Assembly: GCF_026107375.2 (NCBI RefSeq)
Contig: NZ_JAPCIA010000001.1
Location: forward strand, 806,001-870,000
Length of the DNA: 64,000 bases
Direction: 5' to 3'
Origin: Sphingomonas sp. BT-65
Lineage (GTDB): Bacteria > Pseudomonadota > Alphaproteobacteria > Sphingomonadales > Sphingomonadaceae
A program made the position numbers and the translations under genes. This document shows, one piece after another, positions 1 to 8,696 of the stretch. Positions within the stretch are counted from its first letter, which is position 1, and each line of letters starts with the position of its first letter. Under the pieces are notes generated by a model. That model was not told where the DNA came from, made no database searches, and was given only the letters and a program-made list of their open reading frames with translations.

Positions 1-927
1 AGGCACCCAGAGCGGATCACCGCGATCATCTCGCAGAACGGCAACGCCTATGAGGAGGGCTTCAGCGACCAATGGGGCGCCTGGCAGGCCTATTGGCGCG
101 ATCCCAGCGAGGCGAACCGCGAAGCGTGCCGCGACTCTCTGTCACCCGAGACGATACGCGATTGGCAATATGGCACCGGGGCCGATCCCGAGCTGCTGAG
201 CCCTGACGGCCAGGAGCTCGACATCGCCTATATGGCGCGACCAGGAGCGGAAGAGGTGCAGCTCGACCTCATTCTCGACTATCGCAGCAACGTCGCGCTC
301 TACCCCCGATTTCAAGCCTATTTCCGAGAGCATCAGCCGCCGTTCCTCGCCGTGTGGGGGCGGCACGACCCTGCGTTCGTTCCGGCCGGCGCGCTTGCCT
401 ACAAGCGGGATCTCCCGGGTGCCGAGATCCACCTGCTCGACACAGGACATTTCGCGCTCGAGACGCACCATCGTGAAATCGCGCAGCACATCCGCGACTT
501 TCTCGGACGCGTCCTTCCCGAGCGCGCGGGCTCGCCTGGTGCGCCGCTCAGGCTACCGGCCGATATCGACTTTGCCGCCCTAATGGGCGCCAATCTCGAG
601 CGCGTCTTCGGCGAGCATGACCCCGCTCGCCGGATCGAGGCTATCCGCGAACTCTATGCCCCCGATGCCATCCTGCACGAGCCCGACCGATCGGTGCACG
701 GCCACGAAGCCATCTCCCAGGCCGTGACCGAGCTTTTGGGCCATCTGCCCCGGGATTTCGTCTTCACGCCTGTCCGGCCGGCGCTCGGCCACAATGGCGT
801 CGGGCGTCTGCAATGGACCGCCGGACCGCCCGATGGCCCGGTGGCGGTCACCGGGCTGGACGTGGCGCACATCGAGCACGGCGTCATCAAGGCGCTGCAT
901 GTCTTCCTTGATCCGCAAGGCGCTTAG
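1..927 (+). CDS. alpha/beta hydrolase fused to a C-terminal SnoaL-like domain (5' end outside window)
   Basis: The reading frame is open from base 1, so the N-terminus and nucleophile elbow lie upstream of the window. The visible 308 residues begin with the cap and C-terminal part of an alpha/beta hydrolase: a GRHDPAF segment with the probable acidic residue (about residue 123) and a DTGHFAL segment with the catalytic His (about residue 150). From about residue 190 an NTF2/SnoaL-like domain follows (ARRIEAIRELYAPDAILHE). The hydrolase half is clearly paralogous to the protein at 20203-21177, sharing QNGNAY, RDLP-AEIHLLD and GHFAL segments. That paralog has an Asp nucleophile, so an epoxide-hydrolase/haloacid-dehalogenase-like fold is likely. 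The substrate is unknown. The gene converges with the RidA gene. Confidence 0.85.
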   Translation, partial: RHPERITAIISQNGNAYEEGFSDQWGAWQAYWRDPSEANREACRDSLSPETIRDWQYGTGADPELLSPDGQELDIAYMARPGAEEVQLDLILDYRSNVALYPRFQAYFREHQPPFLAVWGRHDPAFVPAGALAYKRDLPGAEIHLLDTGHFALETHHREIAQHIRDFLGRVLPERAGSPGAPLRLPADIDFAALMGANLERVFGEHDPARRIEAIRELYAPDAILHEPDRSVHGHEAISQAVTELLGHLPRDFVFTPVRPALGHNGVGRLQWTAGPPDGPVAVTGLDVAHIEHGVIKALHVFLDPQGA

Positions 928-968
928 CGCGTCCGGCGAAGCCTGCGCCGCACCCGTGGCCGGACCCG

Positions 969-1370
969 TCAGTCGATGATCGCCGTTACCCTGATTTCGA
1001 TCCGCATCTCCGGCAGGCCGAGCGCCTCGACGCCGGTTTGCGTCCAGATCGGCGCCCGGTCAGGCATATAGTGGCGATACAGGCGCGCGATCGTCGCGTT
1101 CACCTCAGGCGGGAAACCGCCGACGTGATAGCTATTGACGTGCACCACATCCTTCCAGCTGGCGCCGGCAGGCGCGAGCACCTTCTCGACGTTGCGGAAG
1201 GCCTGCGCGATCTCGTCCTCGATCGAGGCGGGTATGTTCAGTTCATCGTCCCACCCGCCCTGTCCCGACGTCTCCACCCGATTCCCGATCTTGAGCGTCT
1301 GTGACATATGCAGCGCGTCGAACAGTTTCTGCCCGGCGCCCTCTGTTACGAACATTTCCGGCTTCGCCAT
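969..1370 (-). CDS. RidA/YjgF family protein
   Basis: A 133-residue protein of the usual RidA length, with the family's C-terminal pattern (LGLPEMRIEIRVTAI). Members form trimers; classical RidA hydrolyses reactive enamine/imine intermediates, but many paralogs have other roles. The ATG is preceded by GGAGG eight bases upstream, which fixes the start. It is the last gene of the minus-strand run that starts near 5.4 or 6.3 kb, 58 bases after the pirin gene. The substrate cannot be read from the sequence. Confidence 0.88.
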   Translation of the reverse strand: MAKPEMFVTEGAGQKLFDALHMSQTLKIGNRVETSGQGGWDDELNIPASIEDEIAQAFRNVEKVLAPAGASWKDVVHVNSYHVGGFPPEVNATIARLYRHYMPDRAPIWTQTGVEALGLPEMRIEIRVTAIID

Positions 1371-1428
1371 TAGAAGAACCTCCTGACGTCAATTCGTACC
1401 GATCCGCCGGCGGGGCTTTCGTCTCTCT

Positions 1429-2322
1429 TCATGACATCGGCGGCGCCGGAGGAGCCGCTTCGTCCGGGAGCGGGATGAACTCGGCGTTGTCGGCGTCGGG
1501 CAGCTTCATTCGCCCTGCCTTCCAGTCTGCCGCCGCCTGCGCGAGCCGCTCCTGCGAGGACGAGACGAAGTTCCAGTAGATGTGGCGCGGGCCGACCGGC
1601 TCGCCGCCGAGCAGCATAATCGTGGATTGCTCGATCGCGGTCACGCGCGAAGCGGAGCCGCCCACGACCAGCATTTGTCCGGCATCGAAGCGCCGGCCGT
1701 CCACCTCCAGCGCGCCCGAAGCGATATAGACCGCGCGCTCGCTGTGACCGCTCGGGATTTCGGCGCTCGCGCCGGGTGCCAGGTCGAGGTGGGCGTAGAA
1801 AAGCGGCGAGTGCGTCTGCGCCCCTGCGGTGAGCCCATATGCGCTGCCCGCGATCAGGTGGCCCGTGACCCCGCTTTCGGTCCACTGCGGAAGGTCGCTG
1901 CCGCTATGGTGGGAGAAGGACGGTTCGGTCTCCTCGACTTCGCTTGGGAGCGCCACCCACGCCTGGATTCCATGGATCCTGTCCCCCTGTGCGCGGGCGC
2001 GCTCCAGCCGCTCGCTATGGGTGATGCCGCGCCCGGCCGTCATCCAGTTGACCTCCTGGGGACGGATCGCCTGCGCATAGGCCAGGCTGTCGCGGTGCAT
2101 GATCTCGCCGGCGAACAGGTAGGTGACCGTGGAGAGACCAATATGCGGATGCGGGCGAACATCGACGCTGCGATCAACGCCGCGCGGGATGTCGATCGGC
2201 CCGATATGGTCGAAGAAGATGAAGGGCCCCACCATCCGGCGCTTTGCGAAGGGCAGGACCCGGCCCACCTCGAAGCTGCCACCAAGGTTCCGCCGCCGTT
2301 GTTCGATGACCAGCTCGATCAT
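1429..2322 (-). CDS. pirin family protein
   Basis: A 297-residue bicupin. The N-terminal cupin has the pirin metal-binding pattern HPHIG (first two His) and GRGITHSER (third His and Glu). Bacterial pirins bind Fe or Zn and some act as quercetinases or redox-sensing regulators; which applies here is not visible. The start is supported by AGGAAAG just upstream. It lies 8 bases downstream of the GNAT gene, consistent with co-transcription. A second, divergent pirin is at 24055-24915. Confidence 0.92.
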   Translation of the reverse strand: MIELVIEQRRRNLGGSFEVGRVLPFAKRRMVGPFIFFDHIGPIDIPRGVDRSVDVRPHPHIGLSTVTYLFAGEIMHRDSLAYAQAIRPQEVNWMTAGRGITHSERLERARAQGDRIHGIQAWVALPSEVEETEPSFSHHSGSDLPQWTESGVTGHLIAGSAYGLTAGAQTHSPLFYAHLDLAPGASAEIPSGHSERAVYIASGALEVDGRRFDAGQMLVVGGSASRVTAIEQSTIMLLGGEPVGPRHIYWNFVSSSQERLAQAAADWKAGRMKLPDADNAEFIPLPDEAAPPAPPMS

Positions 2323-2330
2323 TGTCTTTC

Positions 2331-2621
2331 CTACTCTGCCGAAGTGTCCACGACGTCTGCATATTCGGGATGGCGCGCGTAATAGGCTGCCATGAACGGG
2401 CAGCGGAGGACCGCCTTGCGGCCGCTTGCTCGCAGCAGCTCGAACACGCCTCGCGCCAGCTTCGAACCGATCCCCTGCCCCGAGAACCGTTCCGGCACGA
2501 TGGTGTGGGTGAGGGTGAGCCGCTCACCCTGCAGCCGATAATAGGCGGCAGCGATCTCGTGGCTGCCATGGATGGCAAGCTCAAAACGCCTTTCGGCGGG
2601 ATTGTCGTCGACTGTGCTCAA
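2331..2621 (-). CDS. small GNAT-family N-acetyltransferase (YjdJ/NATD1-like)
   Basis: A 96-residue single-domain GNAT protein. It has the acetyl-CoA loop pattern VPERFSGQGIGSKLARG followed by an RCPFMAAYYARHPEY C-terminus, typical of the short YjdJ-like family. The start is read as TTG at 2619-2621 because AGGAGA lies eight bases upstream and no ATG fits. It sits between the SDR and pirin genes with gaps of 33 and 8 bases. The acceptor substrate is unknown. Confidence 0.85.
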   Translation of the reverse strand: MSTVDDNPAERRFELAIHGSHEIAAAYYRLQGERLTLTHTIVPERFSGQGIGSKLARGVFELLRASGRKAVLRCPFMAAYYARHPEYADVVDTSAE

Positions 2622-2654
2622 GGGGATCGTCTCCTGTTGCTTCGGTGATGCCGG

Positions 2655-3524
2655 CTAACCCAGGCCGACCAGGCTGAGGCGGAAAGCGTCGAGTTCGGCA
2701 TCAGTCTTCGATCGCGCCGCCGCTATGATTTCGCTCGCGCGGTCGCCGACGGGCATGTGACTGGCTGGCGCGCGCGCCTGCGCGATCTGCACCACCCGCG
2801 CCGCAACTTCGGCGATACCCGTGCCCCCAATCGCAAGCTCCTCCAGCCGTGACGCGGTCGTGATCATGCGTTTGCCGTAGAGGTCGCGCTGCGCGGGCGT
2901 CAGCTTTGCCGCGGCGCGCACCGCCCTGGTGGCTCGGTCCGTGTCAGCGGCCGGCCGGATGAGGTCTGTGGTGATCACCACCACATCCATCCCTGAAGGC
3001 TGCACCTCCGCCCGATATGCTGAGGAGAGCGCCTCGAGCGCCGCCATCGAGGCTGCAGACGGCCCGCAGAACGGAACCGCCAGGCTGGCGATCCACGAGC
3101 TGACCAGGATGACCCTGCCCCGCGCTATCCGCAGCGAAGGCAGGAATGCGTTGATGACAGAGAGGGAGCCAAGCACATTCAGCTCGAGCTCTCGCCTGAC
3201 GGCATCGAGCGGAAAGACCTCCAGCGGGCCGCTCTCGAGGCGCTCCGGAACGATCATCAGGGCGTCAAGCCCGGCGCCGTCGAGCGCGTCCGAGACGCCC
3301 TCAGCCCAAGCCGTCAGCCCTTGTGTGTTGGTGATATCGCAGGCTGCGAGGCTCACGCGCCCGCCCGATGCCGCTTTCAGGTCCTGAACCTGGGCCGCCG
3401 ACTCTGCGGTACCGAAGACCACGCTTCCTTCACTGGCGAACTCGAGCGCGACTTCCCGACCCAGCCCGGCGCCAGCGCCGGCGATCACAACGGATCGAAG
3501 CCGCTTGGAGGAGGGGCGTGACAT
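2655..3524 (-). CDS. SDR-fold protein lacking the Tyr/Lys catalytic pair
   Basis: A 289-residue short-chain dehydrogenase/reductase fold with an N-terminal nucleotide-binding loop (AGAGAGLG, residues 15-22), an NVLG segment near residue 116 and a VSS strand near 141. The usual YxxxK aligns with SAASM at residues 156-160, so the Tyr reads Ser and the Lys reads Met. The protein may therefore be non-catalytic or use another chemistry. Its ATG overlaps the stop of the upstream LLM oxidoreductase (TAATG), implying translational coupling. Confidence 0.85.
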   Translation of the reverse strand: MSRPSSKRLRSVVIAGAGAGLGREVALEFASEGSVVFGTAESAAQVQDLKAASGGRVSLAACDITNTQGLTAWAEGVSDALDGAGLDALMIVPERLESGPLEVFPLDAVRRELELNVLGSLSVINAFLPSLRIARGRVILVSSWIASLAVPFCGPSAASMAALEALSSAYRAEVQPSGMDVVVITTDLIRPAADTDRATRAVRAAAKLTPAQRDLYGKRMITTASRLEELAIGGTGIAEVAARVVQIAQARAPASHMPVGDRASEIIAAARSKTDAELDAFRLSLVGLG

Positions 3525-4594
3525 TACCGGCCGGCGGAAAGGGTGATGCGGCCCCCTTCCCTCGCAGCGCGCTCACGCACTATGGGTGCGACTTCCGTGC
3601 CCAGAAGTTCGATCGATCGCTTCATTGCGGCCGTCTCGAGCGAGGCAGTGCTCATCTGGAAGGTCACGCGGGCAATGTCGCCAAGCGCCCCGCTCGCGCG
3701 GAGGATCTTGGCGGCAACGGTATCCGGGGCTCCGACGAGGAAGGCACCTTCCGGGCCAGCCAGGGCGTCGAAGTCGCGACGCGTGGGCGGCGCCCAGCCG
3801 CGCTCGCGTCCGATCGTCCCGGTCAGGTGCGACCAGCCAGGATAGAAGGCGTCGGCCGCGGCGATATCGGTCTCTCCGACGAAGCCCATCGCGTGAACGC
3901 CGACCTTCAACCTTTCGGGGGCAACGCCGGCCTCGGCACCGGCCTCGCGATAGAGGTCCACAAGGGGACGAAAGCGTTCGAAGCTTCCTCCGATGATCGC
4001 GATCATCAACGGCAGACCAAGGGCGCCAGCCCGCACGAAAGACTGAGGCGTCCCGCCCACGCCGATCCAGACCGGCAGCTGCGCCTGGTGAGGACGCGGA
4101 AAAACGCCCTGCCCGCGCAGCGCGGGTCGGAAGCGACCCTCCCAATCTGGATTGGGTGTCTCGCGCAGCTCCAGAAGAAGATCGAGCTTTTCGGCGAAAA
4201 GGTCATCATAGGCGTGCAGGTCGAGGCCAAAGAGCGGGAAGGCTTCCGTGAAGGAACCCCGGCCGACGACCAGTTCCGCCCGGCCTTTGGAGATCAGGTC
4301 GAGGGTCGCGAACTCCTGAAAGACGCGGACCGGGTCTGCGGCGCTGAGCACCGTGACCGCACTGGTCAGCTTGATCTGCTTCGTGCGAGCCGCTGCCGCA
4401 GCGAGAATGACGGTCGGCGCGGAGTCGAGGAACTCGGCGCGGTGGTGCTCGCCGATGCCAAACAGGTCGAGACCGACGCGGTCGGCGACCTCGACCTCCT
4501 CGAGGAGGTCAGCCATCCGATCGCTTGCGGACGGAAGCCGGCCCGTGGCCGGGTCGGGAAGGATCGCGGCGAAGCTGTCGATGCCGATTTCCAT
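3524..4594 (-). CDS. LLM class flavin-dependent oxidoreductase
   Basis: A 356-residue protein of the bacterial luciferase-like superfamily, with a (beta/alpha)8-type pattern, an EHHRAEF segment near residue 48 and PVWIGVGGTPQSFVRAG in the middle, which is common in FMN-using members. It starts with ATG after AAGGA. It is coupled to the following SDR gene by a TAATG overlap and follows the MoaF-like/NTF2 gene by 35 bases. These enzymes oxidise diverse organic substrates with reduced FMN; no substrate can be named here. Confidence 0.9.
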   Translation of the reverse strand: MEIGIDSFAAILPDPATGRLPSASDRMADLLEEVEVADRVGLDLFGIGEHHRAEFLDSAPTVILAAAAARTKQIKLTSAVTVLSAADPVRVFQEFATLDLISKGRAELVVGRGSFTEAFPLFGLDLHAYDDLFAEKLDLLLELRETPNPDWEGRFRPALRGQGVFPRPHQAQLPVWIGVGGTPQSFVRAGALGLPLMIAIIGGSFERFRPLVDLYREAGAEAGVAPERLKVGVHAMGFVGETDIAAADAFYPGWSHLTGTIGRERGWAPPTRRDFDALAGPEGAFLVGAPDTVAAKILRASGALGDIARVTFQMSTASLETAAMKRSIELLGTEVAPIVRERAAREGGRITLSAGR

Positions 4595-4629
4595 CTGTTG
4601 TCCTTTCAGCGTCGGTCCACCACCGATGC

Positions 4630-5364
4630 TCAGATTCTTGCCGGTACCTGACGCGCCCGCTCATCCGGTTCGAACATCGGTCGCCCGCCTGCCGCGGGCT
4701 TCGCCTCGTCCTGAAGTACGTCCCAATGCTCGGCGAGCCTGTTGTTCTCGACACGGAAAATGTCGACCACGACCTGCGGCGCGGGAGCCCAACCGCGGAT
4801 GCGGCCATGAATCGCGACGTAATTGCCCTCGGCGATCATCATGCCCGGCTCGTAAAAGACTTCGTCCGTCAGCTCCGAGACGAGCTTTTGAAGCGCTGCG
4901 CGTCCCTGTGGGATGCTGGGGTTATGCTGGACATAATCGGGTGCGTAGAGCCGCGCGACCGCCGAGGCGTCGCGGCGCTGAAAGAGCGCGGTCATTGCCT
5001 CGAGCACCAGCGCCTTGTTGCGCTCGGGACGATCATCGCCCGGAAGGTCCGCAGGCCTGGTGACCTCGATCGATCCTTCCATCCTTAAAAATCGCCCACC
5101 CGGCAAGGTGACGAACGAGTGCACGACCCCACGATCGAAGTCCTGCACGTTCGTGACCGTGGCACCGCTCTCCTCTACCCAGCTCACCAGGAAGATGCCG
5201 TTGCCCAGCGGCTGCACCTCGATGGAGACGGTCTCCTTGTGCGCGAATGGCCCCTCGGCGATGTCGAACGCCATCTGCGTGAGTGAGTGAAGCTTCAGGC
5301 TGACTTTGAAGTCGGGATAGGTGACATTCATCTCCTGTCCGACCGGAAAACCGGCGATCGACAT
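4630..5364 (-). CDS. MoaF-like N-terminal domain fused to an NTF2/SnoaL-like domain
   Basis: About 244 residues. The first ~100 residues look like the lipocalin-like MoaF-related domain (GQEMNVTYPDFKVSLKLHS, then TVSIEVQPLGNGIFLVSWVE). From about residue 115 a SnoaL-like NTF2 domain follows (ARLYAPDYVQHNPSIPQG, ending with HWDVLQDE). Of the two close ATGs, the second (5362-5364) is preferred because AGGAG lies seven bases upstream, while the first (5368-5370) abuts it. It probably heads the run going down to RidA, with a 286-base gap to the isochorismatase gene. Function unknown. Confidence 0.75.
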   Translation of the reverse strand: MSIAGFPVGQEMNVTYPDFKVSLKLHSLTQMAFDIAEGPFAHKETVSIEVQPLGNGIFLVSWVEESGATVTNVQDFDRGVVHSFVTLPGGRFLRMEGSIEVTRPADLPGDDRPERNKALVLEAMTALFQRRDASAVARLYAPDYVQHNPSIPQGRAALQKLVSELTDEVFYEPGMMIAEGNYVAIHGRIRGWAPAPQVVVDIFRVENNRLAEHWDVLQDEAKPAAGGRPMFEPDERARQVPARI

Positions 5365-5650
5365 TGTCATTCTCCTTGGTTGCGCGGTTGCAGCCTCGCC
5401 AGGTTCGACAAAGGAACCAGGGCAGGAAGAGTGAAGTCCCATCGAGAAAAGCGGCAGGTCGCCATCACGCCCGCGACCCGCATGGTGCGCATCGACCCGG
5501 TCTCCCGAGTGGAGCGCACCCGGTCGGGAGCGCCTGAGGAAGCCCAAGATTGAGCCGGCAGCGCTCCACTGTCGGGACCGCGGGGATGGCAGGGGCCGAC
5601 GAGGAACACGGCCTGCGGCCGCATCCCGCCGGCTTCGCCATCCGGCCTCA

Positions 5651-6301
5651 TCAGCCCGCCGCCGGGACCGCCGTATTCAGCAGCTGCTGTTCCCACATAT
5701 AGGCGACGCCGCTGCCACCGACATGGTCGATCATGACTTGCGTCAGCGGGCCGGCCGTCTCGAGCCGGGCCCAGTCGCGCTGCCATTCCGCGGCCAGCGC
5801 TACCCACGTCATCATGTTGATGCCGGCCGCGATCATGCGCTGAATGGCGACCGCGTGCGCCTCAACCGAGGTGCCCCCTGAGGCGTCGGTGATCACCGTC
5901 ACGTCCCAGCCTTCCCCCGCCGCCTGGATGGCCGGCATCGCGACGCAGATCTCTGTCCAGAGGCCGGCGATGATCAGCTGCTTGCGCCCGGTCGCCTTCA
6001 CGGCATCGACGACCGCCTTGTCCTCCCACGTGTTGATGAACGTGCGATCGATCACCTCCTGGCCGGGGAAGACATCGGTGACGTGCTTGAAAATCAGGCC
6101 GCCGCGGCCCGCCAGGACGCTCGTCATGATCGTCGGAACGCCGAAGACTTTGGCGGTCTTGGCGAGAGCGGTGGTGTTGTTCACGACCGCCTGAGGATCG
6201 TGACTGTTCAGGTTCGCGAGCTGGTAGGGCTGGTGATCGATGAGCACGAGCACTGAGTCTTCGGGGCGAAGAAGCGAGTCGAGGCCGTTGCGAAAGGTCA
6301 T
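5651..6301 (-). CDS. isochorismatase-family (YcaC-like) hydrolase
   Basis: A 216-residue cysteine-hydrolase-fold protein. Catalytic Asp sits in VLVLIDHQPYQ near residue 22 and the nucleophile Cys in IAGLWTEICVAMPA near residue 118, as in YcaC-type members. The substrate is unknown; the family acts on amide, imide or ester-like bonds. AAGGGA precedes the ATG. The gene diverges from a LysR gene at 6439, and a CCGTAA/TTACGG palindrome lies just upstream, so LysR control is likely. Confidence 0.88.
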   Translation of the reverse strand: MTFRNGLDSLLRPEDSVLVLIDHQPYQLANLNSHDPQAVVNNTTALAKTAKVFGVPTIMTSVLAGRGGLIFKHVTDVFPGQEVIDRTFINTWEDKAVVDAVKATGRKQLIIAGLWTEICVAMPAIQAAGEGWDVTVITDASGGTSVEAHAVAIQRMIAAGINMMTWVALAAEWQRDWARLETAGPLTQVMIDHVGGSGVAYMWEQQLLNTAVPAAG

Positions 6302-6317
6302 GTCGGTTCCCTTGCTG

Positions 6318-6334
6318 CCGTAATCGGCTTACGG
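6318..6334. promoter_or_regulatory. palindrome between isochorismatase and LysR genes (candidate operator)
   Basis: CCGTAA and TTACGG form a perfect 6-bp inverted repeat with a 5-base centre (TCGGC), 16 bases before the isochorismatase start. It is placed as a LysR operator would be in the divergent intergenic region. The half-sites do not follow the classic T-N11-A spacing exactly. Confidence 0.4.
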
Positions 6335-6438
6335 GAGACACCAGGACTGGGCATCACCCAAGGAGGGTGTGCCATCGCCTTTTCCGACGCGGTAGCTCCA
6401 CATCATGCTATGCTGTGTTGCGCATCTGGGAACACCGC

Positions 6439-7332
6439 ATGGATATCGAGGAACTTCGGACGTTCGTGGAGGTCGCGGATGCAGGCGGTGTAACTGCCGC
6501 GGCGCTGCGATTGGGGGTGTCGAAGTCGATCGTCAGTCGGAGGCTGGCGCGGCTCGAGGCAGATCTGGGCATCCAGCTGCTTGCGCGCACGACGCGGGGC
6601 GCAGCGCTGACGGAGGCCGGGATTACCTTCCGGGATTACGCAGCAAGGGTTTGCAGCGAAATCGACATAGCCCGCGAGACCATCCTCCCAGCCGGCGCCC
6701 TGCGGGGGCGCTTCAGGATCGCGGCTCCGCTCACCTTTGGACCCACCCACTTCGCGTCTGTCATCGCGGAGCTGGCGCGGCGCAATCCCGAATTGCAGGT
6801 TCAGACATGCTATTCAGACCGGTTCGTTGACCTCATCGCAGACGGGTTCGACTGCGCCATCCGCGTAGGCCACCTCAGTGACTCCAGCCTGATGGCCAGA
6901 AGGGTGGGCTGGACGACCGCCAAATATGTCGCCGCTCCGGGATACATAGAGAAGCATGGCGCGCCGCAAACGCCCGAAGAGTTTGGGACTCACCAGGTCG
7001 TCATGCAGGGCACCGAGAGTTGGCTGGCGAAGGACGGCGACAAGGTCGTCCTGATGAAGCCGCAGGGGCGGTTCAAAGCCGATAATGCGGTCGCGCTTGT
7101 CGCCGCGGCACTTGCAGGCATTGGCCTCGCCGGGCTGCCCGAGGCGCTGATCACCGAACATCTCGCATCGGGTGCCCTCGTAGAGGTGATGCCGCGCTAT
7201 CCGCTACCCGAACTGGGAATATATGTGATCCGTCCGCCGGGGCAGCACCCTGCCCGCAAGATCCGCGTGCTCACGGAGATGCTGATCGAGTGCTTCGGCG
7301 AGTCCGCCCTGAACACGCAGGAAACGCGTTGA
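6439..7332 (+). CDS. LysR-family transcriptional regulator
   Basis: A 297-residue LTTR: winged-helix HTH at residues 1-60 (ELRTFVEVADAGGVTAAALRLGVSKSIVSRRL) and a substrate-binding domain thereafter. The VSKSIVSRRLARLE helix places it in the CrgA/DmlR-like group. The ATG at 6439 is chosen because the LTTR N-terminus MDIEELRTF begins there; an upstream ATG at 6367 would add an unrelated extension. It diverges from the isochorismatase gene, its most likely target. Confidence 0.9.
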   Translation: MDIEELRTFVEVADAGGVTAAALRLGVSKSIVSRRLARLEADLGIQLLARTTRGAALTEAGITFRDYAARVCSEIDIARETILPAGALRGRFRIAAPLTFGPTHFASVIAELARRNPELQVQTCYSDRFVDLIADGFDCAIRVGHLSDSSLMARRVGWTTAKYVAAPGYIEKHGAPQTPEEFGTHQVVMQGTESWLAKDGDKVVLMKPQGRFKADNAVALVAAALAGIGLAGLPEALITEHLASGALVEVMPRYPLPELGIYVIRPPGQHPARKIRVLTEMLIECFGESALNTQETR

Positions 7333-7548
7333 CCGATGCTTGGCGTTCCGGGTCGTGCAACACAGCACCACCCAAGGCAGCACTACCCTGAGCGCCACTG
7401 AGGCGACACATTGGCGGCAGACCGACGCCCGGCCGCCTCCGGGCGGCACCGTTCGGATGACAGCGCGTCGTTTCATGATCTGCGTTCCCGCGCGGGTCGC
7501 ATCACGCATCAGGTCGCGGCGCGCCAAACGGCAAAGATAGGAACATCA

Positions 7549-8529
7549 GTGCAGATCAACTTCAGGCTCATGCTCGGCGCGGCGCTTGCGGCCGGAACCT
7601 GGGTTGGACCCGCGAATGCTCAGACCTCCGCGAAGCAGGATCAGCAGGAGCAGTGGCAGTCAGAGGCCAACCAGCGCGATCGTCCTACAGAGACGCCCGA
7701 CAAGCCCGTCAGCATCGCGTTCAAGCTCCGCGACAACCTTGTCGCACTCGACGTGACGCTGAACGGCCGGCGACAGTCGGCGGTACTCGACAGCGGTGCC
7801 GGTGCTCTTCTGGTGGATCAGCGGACGACTGCAGCGCTCGGTCTCACAGCGGCAGAGTCGATCGGGGACGTTGCGGGTGCTGGTGCTCAGGCGCAGCAGC
7901 TACGGCCGATCGATATCGCAGCTCTGAACGTCGGGCCACTCGGCTTTGAGAAGCTGCCCGGGCTCTCCGCGAACCTCGGGCAACTCTCCTTGTCGGCGGG
8001 ATTCCCCATTGAGGTTCTGATCGGCGCTCCCGCTTTCAAATATGGCGCGGTACGAGTCGATTACAGGCGAGAGCTGATCACTTTCGGCCCGAGCGGGAGC
8101 ATAGGCAAGTGCGCAGCTCCGATCCCGATCACGATCGTCTCTGACGTCCCCATGGTTGAAGCCGAGATCAGGCCAACGCCGGCCGCCAATCCGGTAAAGC
8201 TCAAGCTCGTCGTGGATCTTGGCACACGGCACCATGCTTTGATGATCGGCGGTCCCTTCGTGCGCAGCGAAGCGGGCAAAGTGCTGATTGCTTCGGGCAA
8301 GGTGCAGCAGGTGGGCCATGGCACAGGCGGGCAAGTGCAGGGCAGCGTTGCTCCCATCGCGGAAATGCGCCTTGGCGGAACAGTCATCACCGGCGTTGAG
8401 GCAGCGCTCTCATCCGGAGTGGGAGCGTTTGAAGCGGGCCTGTTTGACGGGTCGCTCGGCGTTCCGTTGTGGAAGGCAGGCGCGATCACCTTCGACTACC
8501 CGGCCAAGACCCTTTGCATCGAAGGGTAA
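7549..8529 (+). CDS. exported retropepsin-like aspartyl protease family protein
   Basis: A 326-residue protein starting at GTG 7549, where a clear signal peptide begins (LMLGAALAAGTWVGPANAQ). There are two aspartyl-protease-like segments: AVLDSGAGALLVD near residue 78 (Asp-Ser-Gly) and LVVDLGTRHHALMIGG near residue 220, where the second motif is Asp-Leu-Gly. This suggests a two-lobed periplasmic aspartyl protease or a protease-fold binding protein. A longer upstream start would bury the signal peptide. The gene stands alone between the LysR and LOG genes. Confidence 0.75.
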   Translation: MQINFRLMLGAALAAGTWVGPANAQTSAKQDQQEQWQSEANQRDRPTETPDKPVSIAFKLRDNLVALDVTLNGRRQSAVLDSGAGALLVDQRTTAALGLTAAESIGDVAGAGAQAQQLRPIDIAALNVGPLGFEKLPGLSANLGQLSLSAGFPIEVLIGAPAFKYGAVRVDYRRELITFGPSGSIGKCAAPIPITIVSDVPMVEAEIRPTPAANPVKLKLVVDLGTRHHALMIGGPFVRSEAGKVLIASGKVQQVGHGTGGQVQGSVAPIAEMRLGGTVITGVEAALSSGVGAFEAGLFDGSLGVPLWKAGAITFDYPAKTLCIEG

Positions 8530-8696
8530 AGCGCCGGCTCGGTATCGAGAGACATGATGCACCGACGCCCGCTCCGGTATCGCGCGCGCTTATGTCCCGC
8601 CAAGCCGTCCTGATCATCGATTGACCCGGCGCGGCCGCTGGATCCGGGCGTTACCAGCCGCGCAGGCCCCTCCCCGCCACCGATGGAAGTAGACCC

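Noticed and set aside
3368-4651. Plus-strand open frame (427 codons) opposite the LLM oxidoreductase
   Set aside because: Composition artefact; the LLM gene is well supported with a ribosome-binding site and coupling.
6487-6513. TGTAAC inside the LysR gene as a further SigF-type promoter
   Set aside because: No CGAA follows at 17 bases and it is inside a coding region.
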